Shown: positions 24,366 to 34,424 of the stretch, in pieces
Numbering within the stretch: position 1 is the stretch's first letter
How the letters are laid out: each line of letters starts with the position of its first letter
DNA from: Engraulis encrasicolus
Taxonomy: Eukaryota > Chordata > Actinopteri > Clupeiformes > Engraulidae
Reading direction: 5' to 3'
Assembly: GCF_034702125.1 (NCBI RefSeq)
Contig: NC_085867.1
Coordinates: 43,797,483 to 43,861,482, forward strand
DNA length: 64,000 bases
Translations under genes and position numbers: made by a program
Notes under the pieces: generated by a model
Database searches by the model: none
Told to the model about the DNA's origin: nothing
The model's input: only the letters and a program-made list of their open reading frames with translations

Positions 24366-24792
24366 TTAACCCCTTTGCGAAGAGCCCATGTGCTTTGCAC
24401 AGAGAATATGTTGCTATTTTATCTATGAGTAAACAGGCCCGCCAGCAGGTTCATCTGCACAAACAGGCTTCTCACCGTACTTTTGGTTAATTACAAAATT
24501 TACAGTGCATCCATAACTGCGCTAACAGAGTGGAGTGAACTTTTTGTCCCCAGGTTGAAATTTGGCTTGGGCTCTATAGTCACTACATTCCTTACATAAC
24601 CAGCATATAACAGAACATAAATAAAAAAGAACATTGGAAAAACATAGAAAACATTACAATAAAAAACATCAAAGTGGCATGTCTATCCGCCATTAACAGA
24701 CAAGGTATTCCCTGATGGGTGGTTATCCGAAAAATACATTTCAAACACAGCATGTATTCAGTCCAAAAGAAGTGACAGGGATGTCATAACAT

Positions 24793-24910
24793 TTAGATTG
24801 ACAGTTTGTACAGGACCTTGTAGCAGCTGGCTTGTAGATACTCAAGGCTCACGTAGTAGATGATCTCCCAAAAGCACGGTGAAGCTGGCTCTTGGCATCT
24901 CACCACAAGT
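24793..24910 (-). CDS. Predicted terminal exon of a 161-aa spliced frame
   Basis: On the minus strand an acceptor with a pyrimidine stretch (TTTTGCTTTTTCAAG) precedes 118 nt. Entered in phase 2 it stays open for 38 full codons to a TAA at 24793-24795. The peptide is Cys- and Tyr-rich and contains WEIIYYVSLEYLQASCYK. I recognise no domain. It joins in frame to the donor of the exon at 28052-28149 or to that of its duplicate at 27155-27252. A possible 3' untranslated region continues to lower coordinates, with AATAAA-type signals on the minus strand near 23595 and 23500. It lies within the 7.2-kb inverted-ended block. The prediction rests on splice consensus and phase only. Confidence 0.42.
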
Positions 24911-26967
24911 CTTGAAAAAGCAAAACAAAAGAAAAGTGTAAATGATTAGGCCAAGACATGGCTCTTCCATCTCAGTCATCATAAATATGGTTTAGGTAAA
25001 TTATGAAAAATATATATAAAATGTTATTTCTGACTTGACTGCATGTGCATTTTGGGTGCTACACGCTATGTCTGTTTTACATGTTAACAGATCATGCACT
25101 CATTAGAATGAGATGATGGACAGGGCTGGAAAAAAAGAGGCTGTTGGGTCCTGACAAGCCAGTAGTAGTGAGAACAATATAATTAGATGTTGAAACTAGT
25201 AGGGATTTTCCTTTAAGGTTGTGTGTGTTTATCTGTGTGTGGTGTAGAGTGGAGTGTGCATGCGCATGTTTTGTACGTGTGTGCATGGGCGCAGATAGCG
25301 GGGGGGACGGGGGGGACATGACGTACCCAGATTTTCATTCACGTGGACCCGTCCCCCTCACTTTTATGGAGAAAAATATCTGATTTCTGCCTTTGCATTT
25401 TGCAATGTGCGAAATAGCGCCTCCCTGGACCATTCACTTTCATATGTGGCAAAAAAACGGCATTACACTCTATAAACGGCTCTGTCAGCTCACTGTGTCA
25501 GCTGACTCAACAGTGACACCAGGTAGCGACATAGAATCTCTATGCTTGCGATGGTGTGGTGAGGTATTGCAGAATTAAGCAAATGCATTGAAGTTAATGG
25601 CAGTAAATCTATTTTTTTCATTGGCTAACAGCCACTGAAGTCCCAGATTTGAAGCGCCATAAGCTTTTTGCTTCTCACGGTGATTGGCTTTTGACAGGGC
25701 TAGATTCAGGAAGTGGAGAAGAGCAGGCGTCATATTTACATTATATTTGTGGCTCAGACCAGTTGCTTTTGTTATTAAAGTTAATGTCTAAGACAGTCCC
25801 TTTCTTGCTAACTGTGATGTGGATTACAAAAACTGTGGAACGTGAACGATGGTGGTGGAACGCATGGATTAAAAATTGGGATTTAGCTTCTTTCAAGACA
25901 ACGTTTTAAGGTAAGGTCACTATGGGTTCATATCCGCTGTGACGCTGTTTGTAGTTACTGAAGGTAACAGATGTTATTGTTCAGAAGGGGTTTTTTGTCT
26001 GTGTCGTGGACCTGTTTTCGAGTGAAAAGACAGCTTTGTAGGGCCATGCCATGCCAGCTGTCAATCAAAGCCAACGCAAGTAGCTGTCGTGTCGGTCTGT
26101 TGTTTTGTAGTCTAGGCCTATGCTGTGAACATCGGACTTAATGTCTTTTTTTACGGATTTTTGGAATGATGATTGCGGAGGTGTCATTCTGTTGGATGCA
26201 TTTACTGTGGATTGTTGTTAAACGGCGGTATTACAACGCAAATGTGTGGATTGCTTTAAGTGGTGGAGTGAACTGAAGGATACAATATGACACGCAGCGT
26301 GGTAGAAAAATGACGAGTAGCCTAGTGGCAGAGAGGTTGTCTGAAGAGCTCAAGAATCACCATTTAAGTCGCTTTTATCAAAAATGTCTAATCTGGAGGA
26401 GACCATATAGCCTAGTTCGACTTGGTTTCCCAGTTTCTTGCTTAGCATACCAATATATCAATCACACGCCCCAAAACCGCGCCTGGACTCAAGTTATGTT
26501 TGCATGCAAAATCACTGCGAGACTGGTCGTCTTAAAATTTCTATAGCCATAAATCACACAGTGTTGCATAGCCTGCTGTAGGCCTACATTAATACAACGT
26601 GAAATTTGTTGACAGTTCTCCTGTTTAAAGTTTGAATTGGTTGGGAAAGTAGCACTTGCTGATGGGATGGGAGAGGTGTTTAGAAGCGCGCACTGGGGCG
26701 GGGTCTTGGTGGGAGACTCGTGCACATTCTGAGTAGAAGCTGGAGCGGTGTAAACATTTGTGATGTTTAATTTTTTTAATCAAGATGTATTTTTTTTAAT
26801 GCAGTAGACCTAGGCTACTAAAGCAAATACAATTATTTAGCGGAAGATGAACAGGCGACTAACAATAAAAAAACGATATTCAGTGTATTATAATCAGGGT
26901 ATTATAATAGCCTAATACACCAACGTGCACGCATGGGCTGTTATGCATGACATAAAAAAGATCTTAC

Positions 26968-27053
26968 TTCCTACATCCTGATGTTTGAGGACTCCTCAGA
27001 TAAGTAGTGTCGCAGACCCAGCAGAGCAGAAGTCCCCTTCTTTCATTTGTGTC
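26968..27053 (-). pseudogene. Exon-like module, diverged copy of the second exon
   Basis: Acceptor TTTTTCTGCTGTAG and donor AA|GTAAGA flank 86 nt on the minus strand. The module resembles those at 27550 and 28427 (GACACAA.., TGCTGGGTC). In the frame used by the other copies it meets a stop after about 18 codons, so it is probably skipped or dead. Confidence 0.4.
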
Positions 27054-27084
27054 CTACAGCAGAAAAAGAATGAAGTAATAGTAA

Positions 27085-27442
27085 TTGGGATTTTACTGTG
27101 AAATATATAGTACAACTGGCACCCATGTTTACAATAACTGGATCATACACTCACACTTCAGTGCTGGGTTCTTCCCTCGATGCAGACAGCTTCATACACA
27201 TTAAGCGGTTTTGGTGCCAGGTCATCACGTCCATCGTGGAACGACTCCGTGCCTACTGGAATGACTCTGTGCCTACCGGTGCCCAAAGAGGAAGACAAAA
27301 AGAAAGACAACAAGTTTGAGAGTTTGGCAGACAAATAGACAGAACATACAGTAAACCGTTGCAAAATTGTCTGAATTGACACCAGACAGTAGGCATTCCA
27401 TACACATTCACAGAATCAAATAACAATATCAGGCCAGCTCTC

Positions 27443-27445
<3 letters not shown>
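27085..27445. repeat. Local duplication, copy A
   Basis: Sequence from TAATTGGGATTTTACTG through GCCAGCTCTCATTGTG is repeated at about 27970-28346 with few differences. The duplicated blocks carry the third-exon modules and end in a GT tract. Confidence 0.9.
27155..27252 (-). CDS. Duplicate of the predicted third exon (alternative copy)
   Basis: This is a near-identical duplicate of the exon at 28052-28149, with acceptor CCAGTAG and donor GAAGT|GTGAGT. Entered in phase 0 it is open throughout and leaves in phase 2, like the other copy. A second acceptor (CCGGTAG) lies 20 nt upstream, at 27272. It could serve as an alternative or mutually exclusive exon. Confidence 0.35.

Positions 27446-27508
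<63 letters not shown>
27446..27508. repeat. (GT)n microsatellite
   Basis: A pure GT run of about 31 units. The corresponding position in the duplicate block (28349-28380) has a much shorter GT tract with GC interruptions. Confidence 0.92.
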
Positions 27509-27509
<1 letters not shown>

Positions 27510-27549
27510 ATTAACGCCTGCTGTTGTGCATTGATATAAAAAAACTTAC

Positions 27550-27641
27550 TGCATACATGCCAATGATATCCAAGAGGTTCTTGAATAAGTAGTGTGACCG
27601 CCGACCCAGCTGAGCAGCATTCTTCTCCTTTTACTTGTGTC
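27550..27641 (-). pseudogene. Exon-like module, second-exon copy with different phase
   Basis: The acceptor is TTTTTTTGGCTGTAG and the donor GCA|GTAAGT, flanking 92 nt. It shares its first 43 nt with the exon at 28427-28499. It is open when entered in phase 2 but leaves in phase 1, which would run the next exon copy (27155-27252) into a TGA. It is therefore less compatible with the coherent frame than the copy at 28427. Confidence 0.4.
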
Positions 27642-27740
27642 CTACAGCCAAAAAAAAGCAGTTATTGTGATTTTATTGTTAAAGTAATCGGCCTACAATA
27701 CATATGTATTAAGTACATTATGTCTAACTGTTTAACTTAA

Positions 27741-27852
27741 ACACTTAGGGGTTTCCCTCTGATGAAGATGGAAACTACACCATCGAAACATGTCAGGTAA
27801 AAGATTAAAAAAAACTTTTACATGTCTTAAGGCAAAAGAAACCCCTAAGTGT
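27741..27852. mobile_element. 112-bp MITE with TTAA target
   Basis: Inverted ends ACACTTAGGGGTTTC and GAAACCCCTAAGTGT are flanked by TTAA on both sides (27737-27740 and 27853-27856). The interior contains CTGATGAAGATGG. It lies between the two duplicated blocks. Confidence 0.78.
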
Positions 27853-27969
27853 TTAAGGCCTACAATACAGTTGACATACATTCATCCTGAACTGCGTTGT
27901 TGGGTCCTGACAAGCCAGTGGTAGTGAGAACAATATAATTGGATGTTGAAACTAGTGGGAATTTGAGTA

Positions 27970-28346
27970 TTGTAATAGTAATTGGGATTTTACTGTGAAA
28001 TATATAGTACAACTGGCACCCATGGTTACAATAACTGGATCATACACTCACATTTCAGTACTGGGTTCTTCCCTCGATGCAGACAGCTTCATACACATTA
28101 AGCGGTTTTGGTGCCAGGTCATCACGTCCATCGAGGAACGACTCCGTGCCTACCGGAATGACTCTGTGCCTACCGGTGCCCTAAGAGGAAGACAAAAAGA
28201 AAGACAACAAGTTTGAGAATTTGGCAGACAAAAAGACAGAACATACAGTAAATCGTTGCAAAATTGTCTGAAGTGACACCAGACAGTAGGCCTAGGCATT
28301 CCATGCACATTCACAGAATCAAAGAACAATATCAGGCCAGCTCTCA
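27970..28346. repeat. Local duplication, copy B
   Basis: Partner of 27085-27445. Just upstream, 27899-27965 also duplicates 25138-25204 (TTGGGTCCTGACAAGCCAG), so at least two duplication events shaped this region. Confidence 0.9.
28052..28149 (-). CDS. Predicted third exon of a 161-aa spliced frame
   Basis: The acceptor is CCGGTAG and the donor GAAAT|GTGAGT, flanking 98 nt on the minus strand. Entered in phase 0 from the exon at 28427-28499 it is open throughout, with MDVMTWHQNRLMCMKLSA near its start, and leaves in phase 2. That phase is what the terminal exon at 24793-24910 needs. An alternative acceptor 20 nt upstream would change the frame. No domain is recognised. Confidence 0.42.
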
Positions 28347-28426
28347 TTGTGTGTGTGTGCGTGTGTGTGTGTGTGCGTGTGCATTAACGCCTGCTGTTGT
28401 GTTGTGCATTGATATAAAAAACTTAC

Positions 28427-28499
28427 TTCATAGATGCAGATGATATCCAAGAGCTTCGCCGACCCAGCTGAGCAGCATTCTTCTCCTTTTACTTGTGTC
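28427..28499 (-). CDS. Predicted second exon of a 161-aa spliced frame
   Basis: The acceptor is TTTTTTGGCTGTAG and the donor GAA|GTAAGT, flanking 73 nt on the minus strand. It is entered in phase 2 from the exon ending at 29872 and is open throughout (VKGEECCSAGSAKLLD and on), leaving in phase 0. Two other copies of this module occur at 26968 and 27550. Of the three, only this one keeps the frame open through to the terminal exon. No domain is recognised. Confidence 0.42.
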
Positions 28500-29871
28500 C
28501 TACAGCCAAAAAATAAACAGTTATTGTGATTTTATTGTTAAAGTAATAGGCCTACAATATAGTTGACACATTTGTCCTGAACTCAGTCAATTACATCTCT
28601 CAGACAATCCAAATCGGTTTTCATCGGTTTACTTCTCCAGCTTCCTACACATCCAGCTGTCTTGGTAACAGGTCAGAGGAAAGACATCCATCTTATCCAG
28701 AGCAGAAGAGATTTTTTTTTTTTTTTTTTAAAGACAAAACGTTACAGGGCTTTCCAGACACACCTTCAAAACATACAGGCAACCTTAACTAAATGTATGA
28801 AAGGCTTTTGTCTCACTACTGTAGTGCACACAACAACTTTACATATTTAATTTACATGAATAAAAATATAAACCAACCAGTCTTCGGAAATGCTGCACAT
28901 ACTACAGAGTACAATATCACACAGTCACACTAGAACTAAACGGTCTCTGGAACTAGTTCTACTACACACGCACGATTTGCGGCTGATATCAGCTATCATG
29001 CATAGCTTGTAGTAGCTGTTGCCTTGTTGCCTATGCTCTAGCCACAACTTTCTTTAAACCAGTAAACTTCCCTGTAGTGTCAACAAAGCAACAAATCCCT
29101 GCTCGTGAAAGAGAGAAATTGGCTAACTATAACCCTCCGCATTAAAGCCTTATGATTTTGGAACACAACGACAGGTGAATAAACCGTTTCCCACGCAGCC
29201 TTCATCCGCATAATCAAACAGTTAGTAGACGAGCTACGACGCTAGCCAAGCAAGCAAAGCACATAGCACTGTATACGAGCCGAGATAAGAAACGTCCGTT
29301 GACACAAACAATAAACCATTGTCGCGACAACATTTTCTTGCAAGCAAGCTGACCAAGCACATGATGCGACTTACCACACCGAACATACCAGAGAAATATT
29401 ATGCGCGAGCTCTCGCTCTGTCTTTATCAGAGTTCGGACTTGTGGAAGACACAAGTGGCAGTCCATCGACTTACCAATCTATTACCTAAAAAGCATCCGC
29501 CCAAATGGGCAGCCAACCATCCGTTATGAGTTCTACTAAGCGAAATAGCAACCAAATGAATCCCACAAGGGATTGGTTGACAGGTTTGACAGAACCTGGA
29601 CGAAGTAGGCTACTTCACAACGAAATGTAGCCTACCTTTGTAAAATTCATTAAAGCAAGCATCTATATTCCCAAATCCACCACAGGACAGCAAACCGCTG
29701 CAGTTAGTGCTTATTCATTTGCTCCCCTTAAAAGACTAGTTAATTTTCCTCCTATTACTTGAAATGTGCCTTGTTTTCCACAAACAGGAACTCACAGCTG
29801 ACGCACATGTAGGCCTACACCGTGAAAAGCATTTTATGGCAAGTTTATGTACATGAAAGGCGCACACTTAC

Positions 29872-30068
29872 CGAAACAATGCTTTCATAAGCCGTCCGGT
29901 GTCCTCTTCTGGACGTTGGTAGCATACTGATAGCCGTTCTTCTGATGGCGACCGGTAAAATTCGAAATTCAAATATCTTTGACAAGATAACTCGGCTGAG
30001 ACGCACTTCACATCTCTACAGAGTTGATTTGCTTGGGTTTGAATAACTCTGTTAAATAACTCCAACAC
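29872..30068 (-). CDS. Predicted first coding exon of a 161-aa spliced frame
   Basis: An ATG at 30068 (minus) opens 65 codons plus two bases and ends at a strong donor, TTTCG|GTAAGTG. The product contains LSVCYQRPEEDTGRLMKALF before the junction. Joined to 28427-28499, 28052-28149 and 24793-24910, the frame totals 486 nt including the stop, or 161 residues. The exon starts close to the right inverted end of the 7.2-kb block, so transcription would begin at or near the element terminus. I do not recognise the protein and cannot tell whether it is a passenger gene, an old host gene fragment or chance. Confidence 0.4.
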
Positions 30069-30259
30069 TGAACACCATTTTAATCAGAATGTGTTAAAAT
30101 TACATTTTGAGAGTTGAAATCAACTCTGGCATGTTTAACCCTGAAATTTCAACATTCCAGTTTTTGCTGTGTATAGAACGCAGTGATTAGTGGTACTTTC
30201 TCTATGTTTTGCCCATGGTCTGTAGCCGATGCCTAATAGTGGGTGCTTTGCAACACTTG

Positions 30260-30380
30260 AAATTACATTACATTACACTTAGCTGACACTTTTATCCCAA
30301 GCGACAAATACAGTTACTGAATTACAAGGTATTGGATAGTCCATGGAGCAATGCACGGTTAGGTGCTTCGCTCAAGTGTA
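30260..30380 (-). mobile_element. SINE family A, 3' part, minus orientation
   Basis: Reverse of the family A tail: plus-strand ACATTACATTACACTTAGC, then CAAGCGAC, then GGTATTGGATAGTCC and GAGCAATGC..GGTTAGGTGCTT. It matches the tails at 33050-33270 and 60489-60716. The tRNA-like head is missing. Confidence 0.7.
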
Positions 30381-30417
30381 ACGGAGGCCAATTAGCAGAG
30401 TGTGTCATGGAACGTTA

Positions 30418-30789
30418 TGCCGTGTACAGACCAGGAGCGAACGGAGCGAACGAAGTGACGGAAGTCATTATTTCTCTATGGAGGGCACGCGACCTGCGCT
30501 ACCAAAGCGAATTCGCCAGGAGCGAAGCTTCTTGCGCGACCAGAGCGAATTTTGACGATTAAACTAAATCTAATCGCAGGCGAATTCGCTCTGACGCTGT
30601 TCGGCGAAAACCAATCGGAACATTCATATCTCTGAATGTCCCAGGCTGTCAAGCCAGAGCCGTTATGTGATTAGCTGAATCAAACATGTCAATGCTGCGT
30701 CTGGAGCGAATACAGCCAATTCAAGGCGAAACTTCTTCTGCTACCCACGCTACCAGGCAGCGTAGTTCGCTCTTGGTCTGGACACGGCA
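30418..30789. mobile_element. PIF/Harbinger-like MITE with TTA target duplication
   Basis: The ends are TGCCGTGTACAGACCAGGAG and, inverted, TGCCGTGTCCAGACCAAGAG, spanning 372 bp, flanked by TTA on both sides (30415-30417 and 30790-30792). The interior has GCGAA/TTCGC-rich arms like the element at 21795-22132. Confidence 0.75.
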
Positions 30790-30845
30790 TTAGTAAACCT
30801 CCCTCCCGAAGCCTCAATACAGTGCGGTAGCCTTGGGCTATTGGA

Positions 30846-30935
30846 CCGGCCCTTTAGCTCAGCGGTCTCATACAGTGCCTCCCATTGCCAAACCGATGCG
30901 TTGACGAGGTGGCGAGTTTGCGGTCCCGAGGTGGA
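30846..30935 (+). mobile_element. Possible tRNA-like SINE head
   Basis: TAGCTCAGCGGT fits an RNA polymerase III A box. A weak B-box-like GAGTTTGCGGTCCCG lies about 55 nt downstream. No tail is recognised, so this may be a relic. Confidence 0.3.
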
Positions 30936-31159
30936 CAAACTGTGCTGAAACACCTCTGTTACACAAGCACGGATGGCATGGAACTCCAGCTTGCAATGTT
31001 TTGATTCCAAGGCTGCTTGATTCCTTAAACATTAAGGCCCAGTTTATGTATCTCCACAAGGACATGACTACTCATAATCAATATAATGCATTTCATACAT
31101 CAGAGAGCCCAGCTTAGCAAAAACCAAAGATGGTAATGGAAACAATATTCATTTCTGTC

Positions 31160-31336
31160 CATAAGAATGAGCTTAGTCATTCCACTTATAATTTGATTGC
31201 GACATTTTTAGACAGTGTTTTGATGTTATTGTTGTTGTGTGGTTAATGTTGCTGTTGTGTTGTCGTCTTAAGGACAAACAAATCTTAACAAGCTGCAAAA
31301 GCTGCAAGCTGTTATTGTACAGTACGCCTGATGCTG
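31160..31336. repeat. Duplicated block, copy 1
   Basis: The sequence ending in CAAATCTTAACAAGCTGC and GTACAGTACGCCTGATG recurs at 33708-33895. In both places it leads into a CA tract followed by a GGGATGCTGC motif and a second CA/CACG tract, so the duplication spans the microsatellites. Confidence 0.88.
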
Positions 31337-31668
31337 TGTACACACACACACGCACACAAACTGTGGGATGCTGCTAAGCTGGGTGAAACACGCATACGCA
31401 CATACACACACGCACGCACACGCGCTCCGCACACACGCGCCGCACACACACCCAAGCACACACACAGACACACACATGTGCCGCGCGCGCACACAGACAC
31501 ACAGACAGACACACACACACACGCGCGCACACGCACACGTACGCGCGTCACACACTCAGACACACACACGTGCCACTCAAAGGCACACACACGTGCGCGT
31601 ATGTACGCGCGCGCACACACACACACACTCGTGCCACACAAAGGTACATACAAACACACACACACAAC
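31337..31668. repeat. Complex CA/CG alternating tract
   Basis: Over 300 bp of nearly alternating purine-pyrimidine sequence (CACACG, CGCGCG, ACGTACGCGCG), broken by short unique pieces such as AACTGTGGGATGCTGC and two AAAGGCACA/AAAGGTACA motifs. It has strong Z-DNA potential. Confidence 0.85.
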
Positions 31669-31950
31669 CAAATGCAAGTCTTCCAAAACAAGGACAAACT
31701 CAGTGATTCAAACAAGCAGAACTGTATCCTCAAGGATGTCAGTCTTACCAACATATAAATATATTTTATGTGACTATGGCGGGTTGTAATAGAAGCCAAC
31801 TTTATATCATGAACCACTCAACCAAATAACATCGACATGGCGACCTTGAACGACGACCTTGATGGCGACCCCCCCCCCAATGAACAGGGTCAGAGGCCAG
31901 CGATTATCAGGTTGACTGCCAAAGGTCAAGGATCCTTCTGCCTGTCTGAT

Positions 31951-32305
31951 CGGGCGAATACACTGGCCGCGACGATATTCAAGCGACAGAGAATTGCTTA
32001 TGTGCAGCAAAAGAGATACGAGCGATTGAAGCGACTAGAACATGTCCGTTAAAGGCAGAACGCAAGCATTCCAACATTTCCATTGGCTGTGGTCACTGAC
32101 TTCTATACAGTCATTGGCAGTGGCAGCTTGTTGACGAACCGCGTCATGGCTCATTTGCATAATATTCCCAGGAGATCAACTGAAAACTGTCGCTTTTGTC
32201 GCGCGAATCGCCGCTAGTCTCCAGAAGCACGTTTGTCGCGCGACCCAATACAAAGTTACTTCCGCCGCTCGACTCGCTCATGTCACGGCCGGTGTATTCG
32301 TGCGG
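31951..32305. mobile_element. Harbinger-like MITE relative
   Basis: The ends contain GCGAATACACTGGCCG and the inverted CGAATACACCGGCCG. The interior carries ATTCAAGCGACAG and a second half with GTCGCTTTTGTCGCGCG, as at 21795-22132. The exact ends and TSD are not clear. Confidence 0.6.
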
Positions 32306-33049
32306 TGACACAAAGGGGCGATATCATGGAGAGGTCAAATTTGCCGTCTGTACCATTGCAGTGTTGGGTTTTTAGTATTTAGTCTGACGCCTTAGAGGAC
32401 TATCGTGAAGCCTACTCCATCTCAGTGGTTCACTCAATCTCCTCAGGAGTGAGTGGCAGGGCTGACCTTCCTCGGAAACGGCAGGTCTAGGATGACTACC
32501 ATTACACTTATGTGGCCCGGCGAAAAACAAGACAACAAGCCACACTCAACTGAAGGGCTGGTACTGTCCCGTCCTGCCTCGGGACTCTGTTATAGATTGG
32601 AAGGAGTTCATGCAACTGCGTTGTTCTGTAAATTGAGTGAGGATATTGGATAGTGGGATAGGTGGACAGTGGGATATTAAATGGTACACTATCATTTCTG
32701 TGTAAGTATGCATACTACAACTGATATAATATATAACTACAATCTCATCATAATTGCAGTATACAACACATATAAAATAATATACAAGATTATACATTCA
32801 GTGTAAGTAACACTGGTGCAAATCCTGGCAAGTGTCATCCAATGCAGCACAAAAATGTATATATATATTTATTTATATAGTTTGTAAAAAGAAAATACAG
32901 TTGAAAACATGAGTAGAACGACTTAAAAGCTCTCATATTAGTCTGTAATAAGAAAAAAAATTCTCTCTTCTCCTCTCTTTTCTCCCTTTCCCCCTTTTCC
33001 GTCTCTCTTTTCCCTTCTTTCCCCCACCGAGGCAGTCCATTATGCTCCA
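32306..33049. other. Non-coding stretch, nothing recognised
   Basis: Contains a pyrimidine-rich patch at about 32955-33025. No gene. Confidence 0.4.
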
Positions 33050-33270
33050 TCTTTGGCCGAGTGGTTAGAGAGTTGGTCTTTCAAACTAGGGGTTGCAGGT
33101 TCAAATCCCCCATGACCTCTCCCTACATCTCTATCCATGGCTGAAGTGCCCTTGAGCAAGGCACCTAACCCCACATTTCTCCAGGGACTGTAACCAACAC
33201 CCTGACTGTAAGTCGCTTTGAATGAATGAAAGCGTCAGCTGAGTGCAATGTAATGTAATAATGTAAAAAT
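33050..33270 (+). mobile_element. SINE family A, full length
   Basis: A tRNA-like head (TGGCCGAGTGGTTAGAG as A box, GGTTCAAATCC as B box) is followed by a body with GAAGTGCCCTTGAGCAAGG. The tail is GTAAGTCGCTTTGAATG with TAATG repeats. The head resembles Leu/Ser-type tRNA. The tail style resembles L2-type LINE ends, suggesting mobilisation by such a LINE. Confidence 0.8.
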
Positions 33271-33707
33271 ATTCTATAGATAGAAGGATCATCTTCAGTT
33301 ATTGGAATTGTATTGAGTTAGAAACATTAGAAATAGGAAAAAATTAAAAAGTAAACAGTGGACCAATGACATATGCCTGGTGGGATATCAGATTGAATTA
33401 GGTGATTTAGGGGGAAAACATTTTTCAACACTGCAGTAAAGGCACATACAATCCCCCACATCATCACTAGTGAATTCAGAATAAGAACAGAAAAGTGTAG
33501 TTATCGCTACTTTGATTAGACAACTTAAGTAATATAAAATCAGTCTCGAATCATCTCGAGTGAAGTTAGCATTCTGTCTTCACACACAGATGTTCCGTCT
33601 GTGGCACATTAAGCTATTCAACCTTGACAGTTGATGATGCAATCTGTTGGATTGTTCAATCAGTTTCCGGTCTATTCAGAATTCCCATGCCACTGTTCCA
33701 TTCTGTT
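33271..33707. other. Non-coding stretch, nothing recognised
   Basis: AT-rich, no gene or repeat boundary. Confidence 0.4.
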
Positions 33708-33893
33708 CATAACAATGAGCCTAATCATTCCACTTCTAATTTGATTGCAACATTTTTTTGACAGTGTTTTTTATAGACAGTGTTGCGATTGTTTTGTTGT
33801 TGATGTCGCTGATGTGTTGTTGTCGTCTTAAGGACAAACAAATCTTAACAAGCTGCAAAAGCTGCAAGCTGTTATTGTACAGTACGCCTGATG

Positions 33894-33895
<2 letters not shown>
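33708..33895. repeat. Duplicated block, copy 2
   Basis: Partner of 31160-31336, about 2.55 kb away in direct orientation. A short insertion (ATAGACAGTG) distinguishes it. Confidence 0.88.
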
Positions 33896-33967
<72 letters not shown>

Positions 33968-34084
33968 GGGATGCTGCCAAACTGGCGAAATACGCACACT
34001 GATGCGCGCGCACGCACGCACGCACGCACGCACACACGCACACAAGCACACACACACACAAAACACTTTCTCTCTTCTCTCTCT

Positions 34085-34157
<73 letters not shown>

Positions 34158-34230
34158 TCACACACACAGACACACACACAAACACATTGTACACACGCAG
34201 TGCACACAGGCAGTGCACACACGCAGTGTA
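33896..34230. repeat. Compound (CA)n, (CACG)n, (CT)n, (CA)n region
   Basis: In order: pure CA (33896-33965), the GGGATGCTGC spacer, CACG/CA (34005-34060), pure CT of about 35 units (34079-34151), CA-rich (34150-34190), then three GCAGTGCACACA-like units. Confidence 0.9.
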
Positions 34231-34424
34231 CCGTACACACACCATGAGCAGCTGACTAACTGTAGGAAGGGCATGAGGATGTGGGGATGCTGCGGGCAGA
34301 TGTCATGAGTCATGTGAACCAGGCAGCGCGCTCCTCCATGGCAACCTCAGAGGTGTGCGGACACGGACACAGACAGGGGGACGGGGACATGGGGGCAGAT
34401 TTTGTTATTGGTGCTGTTGTGTTG

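Larger units (their letters stand above)
23007..30176. mobile_element. 7.2-kb block with inverted TATACACAGCAAAAAC ends
   Basis: The left end reads TATACACAGCAAAAACCGGA. The right end, inverted, reads TATACACAGCAAAAACTGGA. Both continue with similar GTTGAAT and CAGAGT..AATTTTAACA sequence. Between them lie 60-bp repeats, duplicated exon-like modules and later insertions. No transposase frame is visible, so if it is one transposon it is non-autonomous. No TSD was established. Two separate, oppositely oriented elements of one family remain possible. Confidence 0.5.

Noticed and set aside
31368..31789. 112- and 152-codon frames over the CA/CG tract
   Set aside because: They are repeat translations with a short unique tail.
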